Origin: an uncultured Dokdonia sp.
GTDB taxonomy: Bacteria; Bacteroidota; Bacteroidia; Flavobacteriales; Flavobacteriaceae
DNA: 14,120 nucleotides
NCBI GenBank assembly: GCA_937124495.1
Contig: CAKZKZ010000786.1
Location: 1 to 14,120 of the forward strand
Direction: 5' to 3'
The position numbers were made by a program, and so were the translations under genes. The notes beneath the pieces are model-generated. The model did not search any database, was not told the origin of the DNA, and saw nothing but the letters and a program-made list of their open reading frames with translations. The stretch's first letter is position 1; each line of letters begins with the position of its first letter. Of the stretch, positions 6,243 through 13,199 are shown one piece after another.

Positions 6243-7736
6243 ATGAACATTAAAGAATTTATTTCAAACTTTAAAAATCACCCAGTTTTATTCATAGGAA
6301 CTGGAGTTAGTTTAAGATACTTAACCAATTCATATACTTGGGACGGGCTTTTAAAAAAAATAGCTTTTGATTTAAAAGGTAGTTCAGAATATTATTTAGA
6401 TTTAAAATCTACTTGTCAAGAAGATGGAGTTTACAACTTCGAAAAACTTGCTTCTCTTTTAGAAAATGATTTTAATGAAACTCTTATCAATGACAGGAAT
6501 GGACAATTTAAAGACGTCAATGATATATTTTATGAAAATATGGAAAGCGGACAAAATTTAAGTCGCTTTAAAATCTATATATCAAAAATATTTTCAGAAT
6601 TAAAAATAAGAGAGGATAAGAGCCCAGAAATAGCTGAATTTAAAAAAGCAAGAAAAAACATTGGCTCAATTATTACTACGAATTATGACAACTTGATTGA
6701 GCATATTTTTGAATTTGAAAAGCTAATTGGGAATAACATACTTTTAAGTAATCCTTATGGTTCTATTTACAAAATACACGGATGTTCTACTGAACCGCAC
6801 AAGATCATTATTACTGAAAACGATTATAGTCAATTTGATGGCAAATATGAATTAATAAGAGCTCAATTACTTTCTCTTTTTATTCATCATCCAATAATAT
6901 TTATAGGCTATGGAGTTGGAGACAATAACATTAAAAAACTATTGAAAACCATATTTACTTATGTTGAACCTAATTCGGATTTAGCTAAAGACATAAGAAA
7001 TAACTTTCTGCTTGTCGAATATGAAAAAGATGCAGATAATGAAGTAATTAGTGAACACGACATAGATATGGATGGCTACTCTACTGTTCGTATTAATAAA
7101 ATAAAGACTGATAATTTCACATTAATTTATCAAGCACTTGCAAATATTCATTTACCAATATCTGCAATGGATGTTAGAAAAGTTCAGAATGTAGTTGCTG
7201 AAATTTATGCTGGTGGAAAGATTGAGGTTAAAATCACAGAAGACTTAGATGCTTTAAAAAATGGAGATAAAATTCTTGCAATTGGCTCTTCAAAGACTAT
7301 TAGCTACCAATATCAAACTGCATCTGAAATAATGACTAATTATTTCAAGATTATGGAAGAATCGAACCATCAGATTTTAGTCCTTATTGACAAATATAAA
7401 ATTCAAAGTGGTCAATACTTTCCAATTTTTGCTTTTGATAGTATTAACAATCAAATTAAAGTTGCAGATAAATTAAAAACACAACAAGAAAACAATATTC
7501 AAAACTCTCTTAACGGGCTTTCAGATAATCATAAAAAGAAACATAATACAGTTCAAGAAGTATTGGATGATGAATCAATTCCTTTGACTTATAAAAATGG
7601 TTGTATAATTTGGAACACTTTTGAAAACAACGTTGAATTAGATGATGTAGAAAAATACTTGAAAGGAATAAAAGACAAAAACAACACGAACTATAGAAAA
7701 TTACTTTGTACTTACGATTTAAAAAAATACAAATAA
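6243..7736 (+). CDS. SIR2-domain protein, probable NAD-consuming effector
   Basis: A 497-residue protein with an N-terminal SIR2-like domain (about 10-260) of the bacterial SIR2_2 type. Visible: FIGTGVS (17-23), the nucleotide-binding glycine loop; TTNYDN (145-150) with Asn147 and Asp149; KIHGC with the predicted catalytic His179; and FIGYGVGD (220-227), the second dinucleotide-binding glycine segment. Domains of this class hydrolyse NAD in several anti-phage systems (Thoeris ThsA, DSR1/DSR2, SIR2-HerA, SIR2-Argonaute). Residues about 315-497 form a second part with IEVKITEDLDALKNGDKILAIGSS and a charged C-terminus that I do not recognise; it may sense the trigger. No signal peptide or membrane segment is seen, so it is cytosolic. 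The ATG is preceded by AAGG. An abortive-infection role is inference from the domain; a metabolic or regulatory deacylase is less likely for SIR2_2 proteins. Confidence 0.82.
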   Translation: MNIKEFISNFKNHPVLFIGTGVSLRYLTNSYTWDGLLKKIAFDLKGSSEYYLDLKSTCQEDGVYNFEKLASLLENDFNETLINDRNGQFKDVNDIFYENMESGQNLSRFKIYISKIFSELKIREDKSPEIAEFKKARKNIGSIITTNYDNLIEHIFEFEKLIGNNILLSNPYGSIYKIHGCSTEPHKIIITENDYSQFDGKYELIRAQLLSLFIHHPIIFIGYGVGDNNIKKLLKTIFTYVEPNSDLAKDIRNNFLLVEYEKDADNEVISEHDIDMDGYSTVRINKIKTDNFTLIYQALANIHLPISAMDVRKVQNVVAEIYAGGKIEVKITEDLDALKNGDKILAIGSSKTISYQYQTASEIMTNYFKIMEESNHQILVLIDKYKIQSGQYFPIFAFDSINNQIKVADKLKTQQENNIQNSLNGLSDNHKKKHNTVQEVLDDESIPLTYKNGCIIWNTFENNVELDDVEKYLKGIKDKNNTNYRKLLCTYDLKKYK

Positions 7737-8248
7737 AAATGTTTACTATCAACGTATATAAAAAACAACACGAGTTTCTGATAATACAAAGGTTTGGACA
7801 TTTTTGGAAGTCGTCATGTTTTTAAATTTGATAAAATTTTAAAATAAATAAAATTTAAAAATTCGGCTTGTGGATAATCTGAAAAAATATCGGCTTTTTT
7901 CAGCCCCGCTGGTGCGCGATTGCATCGCGTTCCAAAAGAAAAGGGATCATTGTCGTTTACCACAAATACTAACAGATAATAAAAAGTATTTTACAAAACC
8001 ACACGATACAATTGTACGGTAGCTGAGTCTCTTGAAACAAAACAAAAAAGGTCTAAAACAAAAATAAAAGACTCACTAACTAACAACACAAAACACTACA
8101 ACCACTAACACCTCACAAACAGCAAGTTAAAAATTATCCGTATTTTTAACTTGCTGTCTATTATATAGATATAAATACCGATAAATGAAGGGTAACTAAT
8201 CAAAATGTTACTTTTCATATACAATAACGTTAGCGACACATTACAAAA
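7737..8248. other. Gene-free interval with hairpins and a GC-rich patch
   Basis: No convincing gene in 512 bp. It contains, in order: a possible promoter-like TAAATTTG (7823-7830) with no gene close behind; a 9-bp perfect stem CTGAAAAAA/TTTTTTCAG (7879-7903); a short, strikingly GC-rich patch (7902-7933) ending in the hairpin CGCGAT-TGC-ATCGCG; a 10-bp palindrome TACAATTGTA (8007-8016); and the long hairpin at 8119-8157. No tRNA, attC-like or transposase signature was found. This is probably the right junction of an accessory segment. Confidence 0.5.
8119..8157. terminator. 15-bp perfect inverted repeat before the desaturase
   Basis: ACAGCAAGTTAAAAA (8119-8133) and its exact complement (8143-8157) enclose a 9-nt loop. 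The base of the stem is GC-containing and the top is A/T, without a T-run after the stem on either strand, so it is not a textbook terminator. It lies 91 nt before the desaturase ATG and could instead be a regulatory site or an RNA leader structure. Confidence 0.4.
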
Positions 8249-9304
8249 ATGAATACAGTACAGACACATGAATCAAATCTATTCCCCGCTACTTTAAGAA
8301 AAAGGATTAACGACTATTTTAAGGAAAAAGACACCTCCTATAAATCCAATAATCTGATGAACTTTAAGATTGTGCTAGGGCTATTGTGGTGGAGTCTATC
8401 GTATGTCTGTATTTATATTTTTTCTTCTAGTGAAGCGTTATTTTTTCTACTCTATACGTTTCATGGTCTTGGACATATTTTCTTTTCTTTTAATGTTGGA
8501 CATGATGCCTTACATAACGCTATTTCAAAAAAGAATTCAATCAACAAGTTTTGGGCGTATAGCTATGACCTTTTAGGGGTGAACACCTATATGTGGCGAT
8601 TTATGCATCACGAAGGGCATCATCATTGTCTTAATGTATCTGGAGAAGACATGTCGTTAGAATCTTCAGGAATCTTACGGCTCTCAGAAAAAGATAGTAA
8701 GAAAAACTACCATAAGTATCAACATCTATATGCTCCTATTGTCTATGGGCTTTATTTAATATATTATGTATTTGTTAAAGATTTCAAGTACTTCTTATCG
8801 AAAGATAATATTCACCTCCAAGGTGTAAAGCACCCTATGGCTGAATACCTTAAATTATTCTTAGGGAAACTCGTGTACTTGACATACATGTTATTTCTGC
8901 CTATGTATGTATTACCCTTTAGTTGGGTTTTCATCACATTCGTCTTCTTTTTCACCTTATTTATGATTGGTATAGTGATGTCTTTCACTTTTCAAGCGAC
9001 ACATATTGTAGAAGCGACTTCATATCCTAAGAGTAAAGATGCCTATGAAAATCATGTACTCCATGTGTTAGCGACCACCGCTGATTTCTCGACAACAAAT
9101 AAGCTATCTAATTTTATTTTTGGCGGACTTAATCTCCATATCATTCATCATCTACGCTCTGATATTTGCCATACACACTACCCAGAACTCACAAAAATAG
9201 TGAAGTCGACGGTAGAAGAATTTGGACTCAACTATAGAGAAAACAACACTTTTTGGGGAGGTATTAAATCTCATTTATTGCAACTTAAAAAGTTAGGGAA
9301 TTAA
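8249..9304 (+). CDS. Membrane fatty acid desaturase
   Basis: A 351-residue integral membrane di-iron desaturase (type 1 fatty acid desaturase superfamily) that would introduce a cis double bond into acyl chains using oxygen and reduced ferredoxin or cytochrome. The three histidine boxes are complete: HDALH (85-89), HHEGHHH (120-126, containing HxxHH) and HIIHH (297-301). Hydrophobic segments lie about 41-60, 62-80, 160-176, 203-222 and 224-248, the usual arrangement around the boxes. No cytochrome b5 domain is fused. The third box has His, not the Gln typical of front-end desaturases, so the position of the double bond is not predictable. ATG at 8249 is the first sensible start. A role in membrane fluidity at low temperature is typical of the family. 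It stands alone between two intergenic regions. Confidence 0.88.
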   Translation: MNTVQTHESNLFPATLRKRINDYFKEKDTSYKSNNLMNFKIVLGLLWWSLSYVCIYIFSSSEALFFLLYTFHGLGHIFFSFNVGHDALHNAISKKNSINKFWAYSYDLLGVNTYMWRFMHHEGHHHCLNVSGEDMSLESSGILRLSEKDSKKNYHKYQHLYAPIVYGLYLIYYVFVKDFKYFLSKDNIHLQGVKHPMAEYLKLFLGKLVYLTYMLFLPMYVLPFSWVFITFVFFFTLFMIGIVMSFTFQATHIVEATSYPKSKDAYENHVLHVLATTADFSTTNKLSNFIFGGLNLHIIHHLRSDICHTHYPELTKIVKSTVEEFGLNYRENNTFWGGIKSHLLQLKKLGN

Positions 9305-9382
9305 GCAGGTGTTCGTAAAAACAATCTGTTCTACGTAATAATACCAAATAGACAAATCCACATCCCTGCATCCTTTATACAT

Positions 9383-9395
9383 TTTCGCGAAAGCG
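9383..9395. repeat. Degenerate copy of the TTTCGCGAAAGCG palindrome
   Basis: TTTCGCGAAAGCG matches the right arm and centre of the palindrome at 1211-1228, but the left arm has changed (AT in place of GC). It lies between the desaturase and the DUF2071 gene. Confidence 0.5.
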
Positions 9396-9417
9396 AAACT
9401 CTAAAAACCACCCCCAG

Positions 9418-9439
9418 TTATACCCCCATTCTGGTATAA
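9418..9439. promoter_or_regulatory. Short inverted repeat upstream of the DUF2071 gene
   Basis: TTATACC (9418-9424) and GGTATAA (9433-9439) form a 7-bp inverted repeat with an 8-nt spacer, ending 26 nt before the ATG at 9466. TACATTTA (9444-9451) just after it is one base from the TAnnTTTG -7 consensus, though no TTG is at the right distance. It may be an operator. Confidence 0.3.
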
Positions 9440-9465
9440 TTAGTTACATTTATAAGAAAAATCAC

Positions 9466-10179
9466 ATGAGCTTTTTAAATGCCGAATGGAGAAAACTAGC
9501 CATGGCAAACTATGTCATTAATCCAAATGTGTTGACCACCTATGTTCCACCTGGAACTGAGCTAGACCTATGGGAAGGGAAATGTTTTGTCAGTTTAGTG
9601 GGGTTTATGTTTGTTAACACTAAAATGCTAGGCATAAAGATTCCGTTTCATATTAATTTTGAAGAAGTCAACCTACGTTTTTACGTCAAAAGATTTGAAA
9701 ATAATGTTTGGAAACGCGGTGTTGTATTTGTCAAAGAGATCGTTCCAAAACCAGCCTTGACTTTTGTGGCAAATACCGTTTATAAAGAGCATTATGAAAC
9801 CTTACCGATGCGTCATGAATGGAAAGAAAGTGACACAAACAGGACGGTGGAGTATCTATGGAAAAAGAATAGTCAATGGCAATCTTTCAAGGTGATTGCC
9901 GATCTAACATCTTCAGAAATCCTAGCGGATAGTGAAACGGAGTTCATCACCGAACATTATTGGGGATATGCAAAAGTAAACGAGAAAACCACGAACGAAT
10001 ACGAGGTAACGCACCCAAAATGGCGACAGTATAAAGTAATCGATTCTGAAATTAAAGTAGATTTCAAAGCTGTTTATGGAGAGGAGTTTGAGTTTTTAAA
10101 TGAGCTACACCCCACATCAGTCTTACTCGCTGAAGGCTCCGAAATTACCGTTGAAGGAAAGAAAACAATAAAAGGATAA
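9466..10179 (+). CDS. DUF2071 (YqjF-like) protein
   Basis: A 237-residue soluble protein of the DUF2071/YqjF family, which shares the acetoacetate decarboxylase-like fold; the biochemical function is unknown. Family-typical stretches: an N-terminal WRKLAMANYVINPNVLTTYVPPGTELD (contains the usual W-x-x-L and the L-x-P-x-G/P-T-E-LD phrase), CFVSLVGFMFVNTKMLG, INFEEVNLRFYVKR, RGVVFVKEIVPK (about 85-96) and a C-terminal HYWGYAKV near 165. No signal peptide or membrane segment is seen. ATG at 9466 is used because the conserved segment starts within ten residues. It sits 161 nt after the desaturase, with a possible operator between, and is followed by a REP-like element, so it is probably a single-gene unit. 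Confidence 0.8.
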   Translation: MSFLNAEWRKLAMANYVINPNVLTTYVPPGTELDLWEGKCFVSLVGFMFVNTKMLGIKIPFHINFEEVNLRFYVKRFENNVWKRGVVFVKEIVPKPALTFVANTVYKEHYETLPMRHEWKESDTNRTVEYLWKKNSQWQSFKVIADLTSSEILADSETEFITEHYWGYAKVNEKTTNEYEVTHPKWRQYKVIDSEIKVDFKAVYGEEFEFLNELHPTSVLLAEGSEITVEGKKTIKG

Positions 10180-10238
10180 ACAAAGCATGCACCTCCTCTC
10201 CTATTCAAAACAAGGATTTCTAAAAAATACTGTAAGCT

Positions 10239-10309
10239 TGTCAAACTGAGCTTGTCGAAGTTTTAAATATATTGATTATTAAAACTCCTTCGACAGGCTC
10301 AGGATGACA
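10239..10309. repeat. REP-like inverted repeat with GTCGAAG arms
   Basis: Arms 10239-10260 and 10288-10309 are inverted copies (19 of 22 positions) around a 27-nt AT-rich spacer; both carry CTGAGC-TGTCGAAG-like sequence. This is a widespread class of intergenic repeat in Bacteroidota and other bacteria (established pattern). It follows the DUF2071 gene and could act as a transcript-end structure for it. Confidence 0.75.
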
Positions 10310-10386
10310 ATTTGCTCTCTATGCTGCTTTTTAGACAGCACCTATAATTTTGAAAATCTTAAAAACCAAACCCAACAATTATTTTT

Positions 10387-10427
10387 AACTAAATAGTTAG
10401 TTTCAACTAAAAAGTTAGTTATATTTG
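10387..10427 (+). promoter_or_regulatory. Promoter with tandem palindromic operator for the Tiki-like lipoprotein
   Basis: Two 16-bp units, AACTAAATAGTTAGTT (10387-10402) and AACTAAAAAGTTAGTT (10405-10420), are direct repeats differing at one base, and each is itself an inverted repeat (AACTAA-N4-TTAGTT). The second touches TATATTTG (10420-10427), an exact TAnnTTTG -7 element, 26 nt before the ATG at 10454. A -33 TTG is not clear; TTA at 10397-10399 is at the right place. A dimeric repressor bound here would cover the promoter. Confidence 0.6.
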
Positions 10428-10453
10428 AATTCATCAAATCATCTAAGTGCGTT

Positions 10454-11683
10454 ATGAATTCAAAAAAAGAGTTTCAACTACTTCTCGTAATTCTAGTTCT
10501 CACGGTATTTTCAAGTTGTCAAGAAACGACAACAACCATTGAAGAAATTGACTTTGAAACAGATTATAAATTCTCTTCAGAAATCGAAACTAAAATTGCA
10601 ACAGACACCGTTCCTTGGAAATATCAACTTTCAGCCTCCGATTATGCAGCAAAAGGAGATTACAAAAATGCGATCATTCAATGGGATTTAGCCATGGGAA
10701 GCAGAGACAAAAGTTTCACAAAACTCCAAATAGACTCTATTAACTCAACATATTCAAAAGTTACTGCTCGTGATTACATTGTTAAACAAGCAACAAATAG
10801 TCAAGTAGTTATCATCAATGAAGCGCATCATAGTTCTTTACATCGAGTATTTACAAAGTCGCTGCTTAAAGAGTTATATGCTATTGGATATCGGAATCTA
10901 GGTCTAGAAGATTTGTCTACTGGAGCATTAACGGATTCTTTATTAAATGAAAGACAATACCCGCTTCAAAAAACGGGACATTATATAAAAGATCCTCAAT
11001 TTGGGGATTTAGTTCGTACCGCTTTAGATATTGGATATCGTGTGTTCCCTTATGAACAAACAATCAATGCTAATGGAAAACCAAGAGAAATTGAACAGGC
11101 AAAAAACATCCAAAAAGCCATTGAAGAACGTCCTAATGAGAAATTTTTAATCCATTGCGGTTTTGATCATGCGCTAGAAGGAGAGCACAGGTCCTGGGAA
11201 AAGGCCATGGCTGGAAGGTTAACTGAATATACAGGTATCAATCCTTTAACGATTAATCAAGCAATATATAGCGAGAGAAGTAAACCTGAATTTAATCACC
11301 CGCTTTTAAAAGCACTAGACATCACAGCATCTTCTGTGATCATTGATACAAACAACAATCCATTACGATATGAGCGTGGAAATGGTTGGATGGATATTGC
11401 TGTTTTTCATCCAAATACCAAATACATTGACGATAGACCCGATTGGTTGTTTAAAAATGGTACTCAAAATGTTCCTGTTTCATTAGAAACTATTGAGATA
11501 GCCTATCCTGTGATGGTGTTGGCTTATGAAAAAGATGAAGATCTACAACTAGGGATTCCTGTGGACATCACAGAGGTTAAAAATACTACTGATAGTTGTC
11601 ATTTGGGATTAAAAAAAGGCACCTATACTATTGTTGTTACCAATGGAGAAAAGTCATTCGCATTTGAGCAACGTGTGAAATAA
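10454..11683 (+). CDS. Lipoprotein with Tiki/ChaN-like (erythromycin-esterase-like) domain
   Basis: A 409-residue secreted lipoprotein. The N-terminus MNSKKEFQLLLVILVLTVFSSC is a lipoprotein signal with Cys22 as the lipidated residue. Residues about 55-80 (ASDYAAKGDYKNAIIQWDLAM) look like one TPR-like helix pair. The central domain (about 115-275) has VVIINEAHHSSLHR (118-131), then LYAIGYRNLGLEDL, and later FLIHCGFDHALEG (231-243). That is the layout of the Tiki superfamily, including ChaN and erythromycin esterase: an acidic/His motif, a conserved Glu about 25 residues later and a G-x-x-H motif. Function could be hydrolytic or haem/metal-related; I cannot decide. The C-terminal 90 residues look beta-rich. 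It lies behind a tandem operator, so it is probably tightly repressed. It is followed by 142 nt before the next gene. Confidence 0.65.
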   Translation: MNSKKEFQLLLVILVLTVFSSCQETTTTIEEIDFETDYKFSSEIETKIATDTVPWKYQLSASDYAAKGDYKNAIIQWDLAMGSRDKSFTKLQIDSINSTYSKVTARDYIVKQATNSQVVIINEAHHSSLHRVFTKSLLKELYAIGYRNLGLEDLSTGALTDSLLNERQYPLQKTGHYIKDPQFGDLVRTALDIGYRVFPYEQTINANGKPREIEQAKNIQKAIEERPNEKFLIHCGFDHALEGEHRSWEKAMAGRLTEYTGINPLTINQAIYSERSKPEFNHPLLKALDITASSVIIDTNNNPLRYERGNGWMDIAVFHPNTKYIDDRPDWLFKNGTQNVPVSLETIEIAYPVMVLAYEKDEDLQLGIPVDITEVKNTTDSCHLGLKKGTYTIVVTNGEKSFAFEQRVK

Positions 11684-11790
11684 AAAATCACCTCCATTTT
11701 ATTGTTAGTACTCCCCTACTCTCAAGACTATTGGTCTTTATAATTATCAGAGTATACCTATGGAGAGAAGAAAAGTTGGTTTGTTTGTAC

Positions 11791-11818
11791 TATATTAGGC
11801 GTTTAAACACCTAATATA
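11791..11818. repeat. 28-bp near-perfect palindrome abutting a start codon
   Basis: Positions 11791-11818 read almost the same on both strands, with one mismatched pair (C11800 against A11809) and a perfect GTTTAAAC centre. The right end is only 7 nt before the TTG at 11826. It could be an operator or, as RNA, a hairpin hiding the ribosome-binding region. No T-run follows, so it is not a usual terminator. Confidence 0.65.
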
Positions 11819-11825
11819 AAACGTT

Positions 11826-12497
11826 TTGAATAATTTAAAAAGCGAAATAAAGCACCTATTAATATTACTTTTTATTTGCCTATATGGTTGTAAATCAAAA
11901 CAAGAATGTCCTGAAAAAATTAATGTACTTCCTATGTATGGGGGCGTTGAAAAATGTGAACAACAAATTGACAATGACAATGATTTTATTTTAGAATCTG
12001 AGCAACAATTTAAAAGCAAAAAAGAAGCATCTGAATATTATGTTTCAAAAGGTTGGGAACATTATTATGCAAATAATCACGATGTATCAATGAAAAGATT
12101 TAATCAAGCGTGGCTTTTAGACGAGAAAAACCCAGAAGTGTACTGGGGATTTGGTAATCTTTTGGGGAAAAATAGCGAATTTGAAAAATCAATCACATAC
12201 TTTCTTACATCAATAGAAATTGAACCTGGAAATGCTAAAGTATATGAATCGATCTCTACAAGTTATGGTCAACTATTTTTAAAAACTAAAAATGTTGATT
12301 ATTTAGATTTAACCATTGAGAATTTAAAAAAAGCAATCAAAATTGATCCAAAAAATGGAAGAATTCATGGGCAACTAGCTGCTTCATATTCTTATTTCAT
12401 CCAAAAAGATAGTTTAAGAAATTATATAAAATTAACGGATGAAATAGATCCTAAATTTATAAATCCAGAAATTAGGAAAATTCTTGAAGAGGAATAA
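11826..12497 (+). CDS. TPR lipoprotein of unknown function
   Basis: A 223-residue protein starting at TTG. The start is supported because residues 1-22 (MNNLKSEIKHLLILLFICLYGC) form a lipoprotein signal with Cys22, and a stop codon lies two codons further upstream. From about residue 48 it is helical and repetitive, with three to four TPR units: EASEYYVSKGWEHYYANN, a unit around NPEVYWGFGNLLGKNSEFEKSI, another ending IEIEPGNAKVYESI, and one at AIKIDPKNGRIHGQLAASYS. TPR lipoproteins usually serve as periplasmic-side scaffolds; no partner is evident. The three-TM gene begins 19 nt after its stop, so they are likely cotranscribed. A 28-bp palindrome lies directly before the start. Product function is unknown. 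Confidence 0.72.
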   Translation: MNNLKSEIKHLLILLFICLYGCKSKQECPEKINVLPMYGGVEKCEQQIDNDNDFILESEQQFKSKKEASEYYVSKGWEHYYANNHDVSMKRFNQAWLLDEKNPEVYWGFGNLLGKNSEFEKSITYFLTSIEIEPGNAKVYESISTSYGQLFLKTKNVDYLDLTIENLKKAIKIDPKNGRIHGQLAASYSYFIQKDSLRNYIKLTDEIDPKFINPEIRKILEEE

Positions 12498-12516
12498 ACA
12501 ATTATTACATCCATAA

Positions 12517-13116
12517 ATGCCAACATTCACTAAGAAACGACTTCTCATCTTCTGTATCATACTGCTGTTGGCAGATATTGTTTTTATAAAATTATATGTA
12601 GATCGTATAAAGCCTGATCCATTTATGTCTGTGGGTCTTAGTTCCTATCGTAATAGAGTTATTTTTATTAATCTGATTTTCGCGTTTATTATTTTTCTTT
12701 TAAAGAGAAAGTATACTTTGATATTCCTGACAAATGCTATTGTATGTGGATTATTAATCACGTTTTTTTGGAATTATTATATAGAAACACACCCCTTTTC
12801 AAGTACAGAATATCGTTTTGATTATAGGAATAAAAACTACATATTAGGTATCGATAACAACCCTGATTTCTATGGTATATCCTACGCAAGAGATTCTTTA
12901 TGTCAAGTGGACATAGGATCATGGGATGATGTAGACATAGATATACGAAATAGCATTTACTTATCAATGCACGAAAAAAAAGGTGATAGCATTCTATTAC
13001 ATAAAGATTTTAATTTTGAAACGCGAGAATACTCTTATATGTATTTCTATAAAGACACCTTGATTGGATTTCCAGAAGAGGGAACCAAGATAAAGGTAAC
13101 AGAAATCATTAATTAG
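12517..13116 (+). CDS. Three-TM membrane protein, unknown
   Basis: A 199-residue protein I do not recognise. A basic start (MPTFTKKR) is followed by three hydrophobic segments at about 8-27, 47-63 and 67-87, then a roughly 110-residue soluble tail rich in aromatic and acidic residues (RFDYRNKNYILGI, GSWDDVDIDIRN). The tail looks beta-rich and, by the positive-inside rule, should face the periplasm: the lysines of KKR and KRKY flank cytosolic ends. ATG at 12517 lies 19 nt downstream of the TPR lipoprotein stop, so they are probably one transcription unit. No enzymatic motif is visible. Confidence 0.65.
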   Translation: MPTFTKKRLLIFCIILLLADIVFIKLYVDRIKPDPFMSVGLSSYRNRVIFINLIFAFIIFLLKRKYTLIFLTNAIVCGLLITFFWNYYIETHPFSSTEYRFDYRNKNYILGIDNNPDFYGISYARDSLCQVDIGSWDDVDIDIRNSIYLSMHEKKGDSILLHKDFNFETREYSYMYFYKDTLIGFPEEGTKIKVTEIIN

Positions 13117-13199
13117 TGATTTCTCCAAATCTTTCCCTACATTTAGAATGCTTTTAAAAAGCACTGATTCACAATCAACTATCACTAAAACCAACTTGT

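Noticed and set aside
7739..7825. 28-codon ORF right after the SIR2 gene
   Set aside because: It is very short, begins 3 nt after the SIR2 stop in untypical sequence, and shows no known motif; it cannot be told from chance.
8018..8075. tRNA-like GGTAGCTGAGT
   Set aside because: Only a D-arm-like string is present; no acceptor, anticodon or T-arm (GTTCNANNC) can be placed around it.
8226..8240. Integron attC-like core GTTAGCG near the desaturase
   Set aside because: It does not fit the GTTRRRY consensus, no partner RYYYAAC at a suitable distance was found, and there is no integrase.
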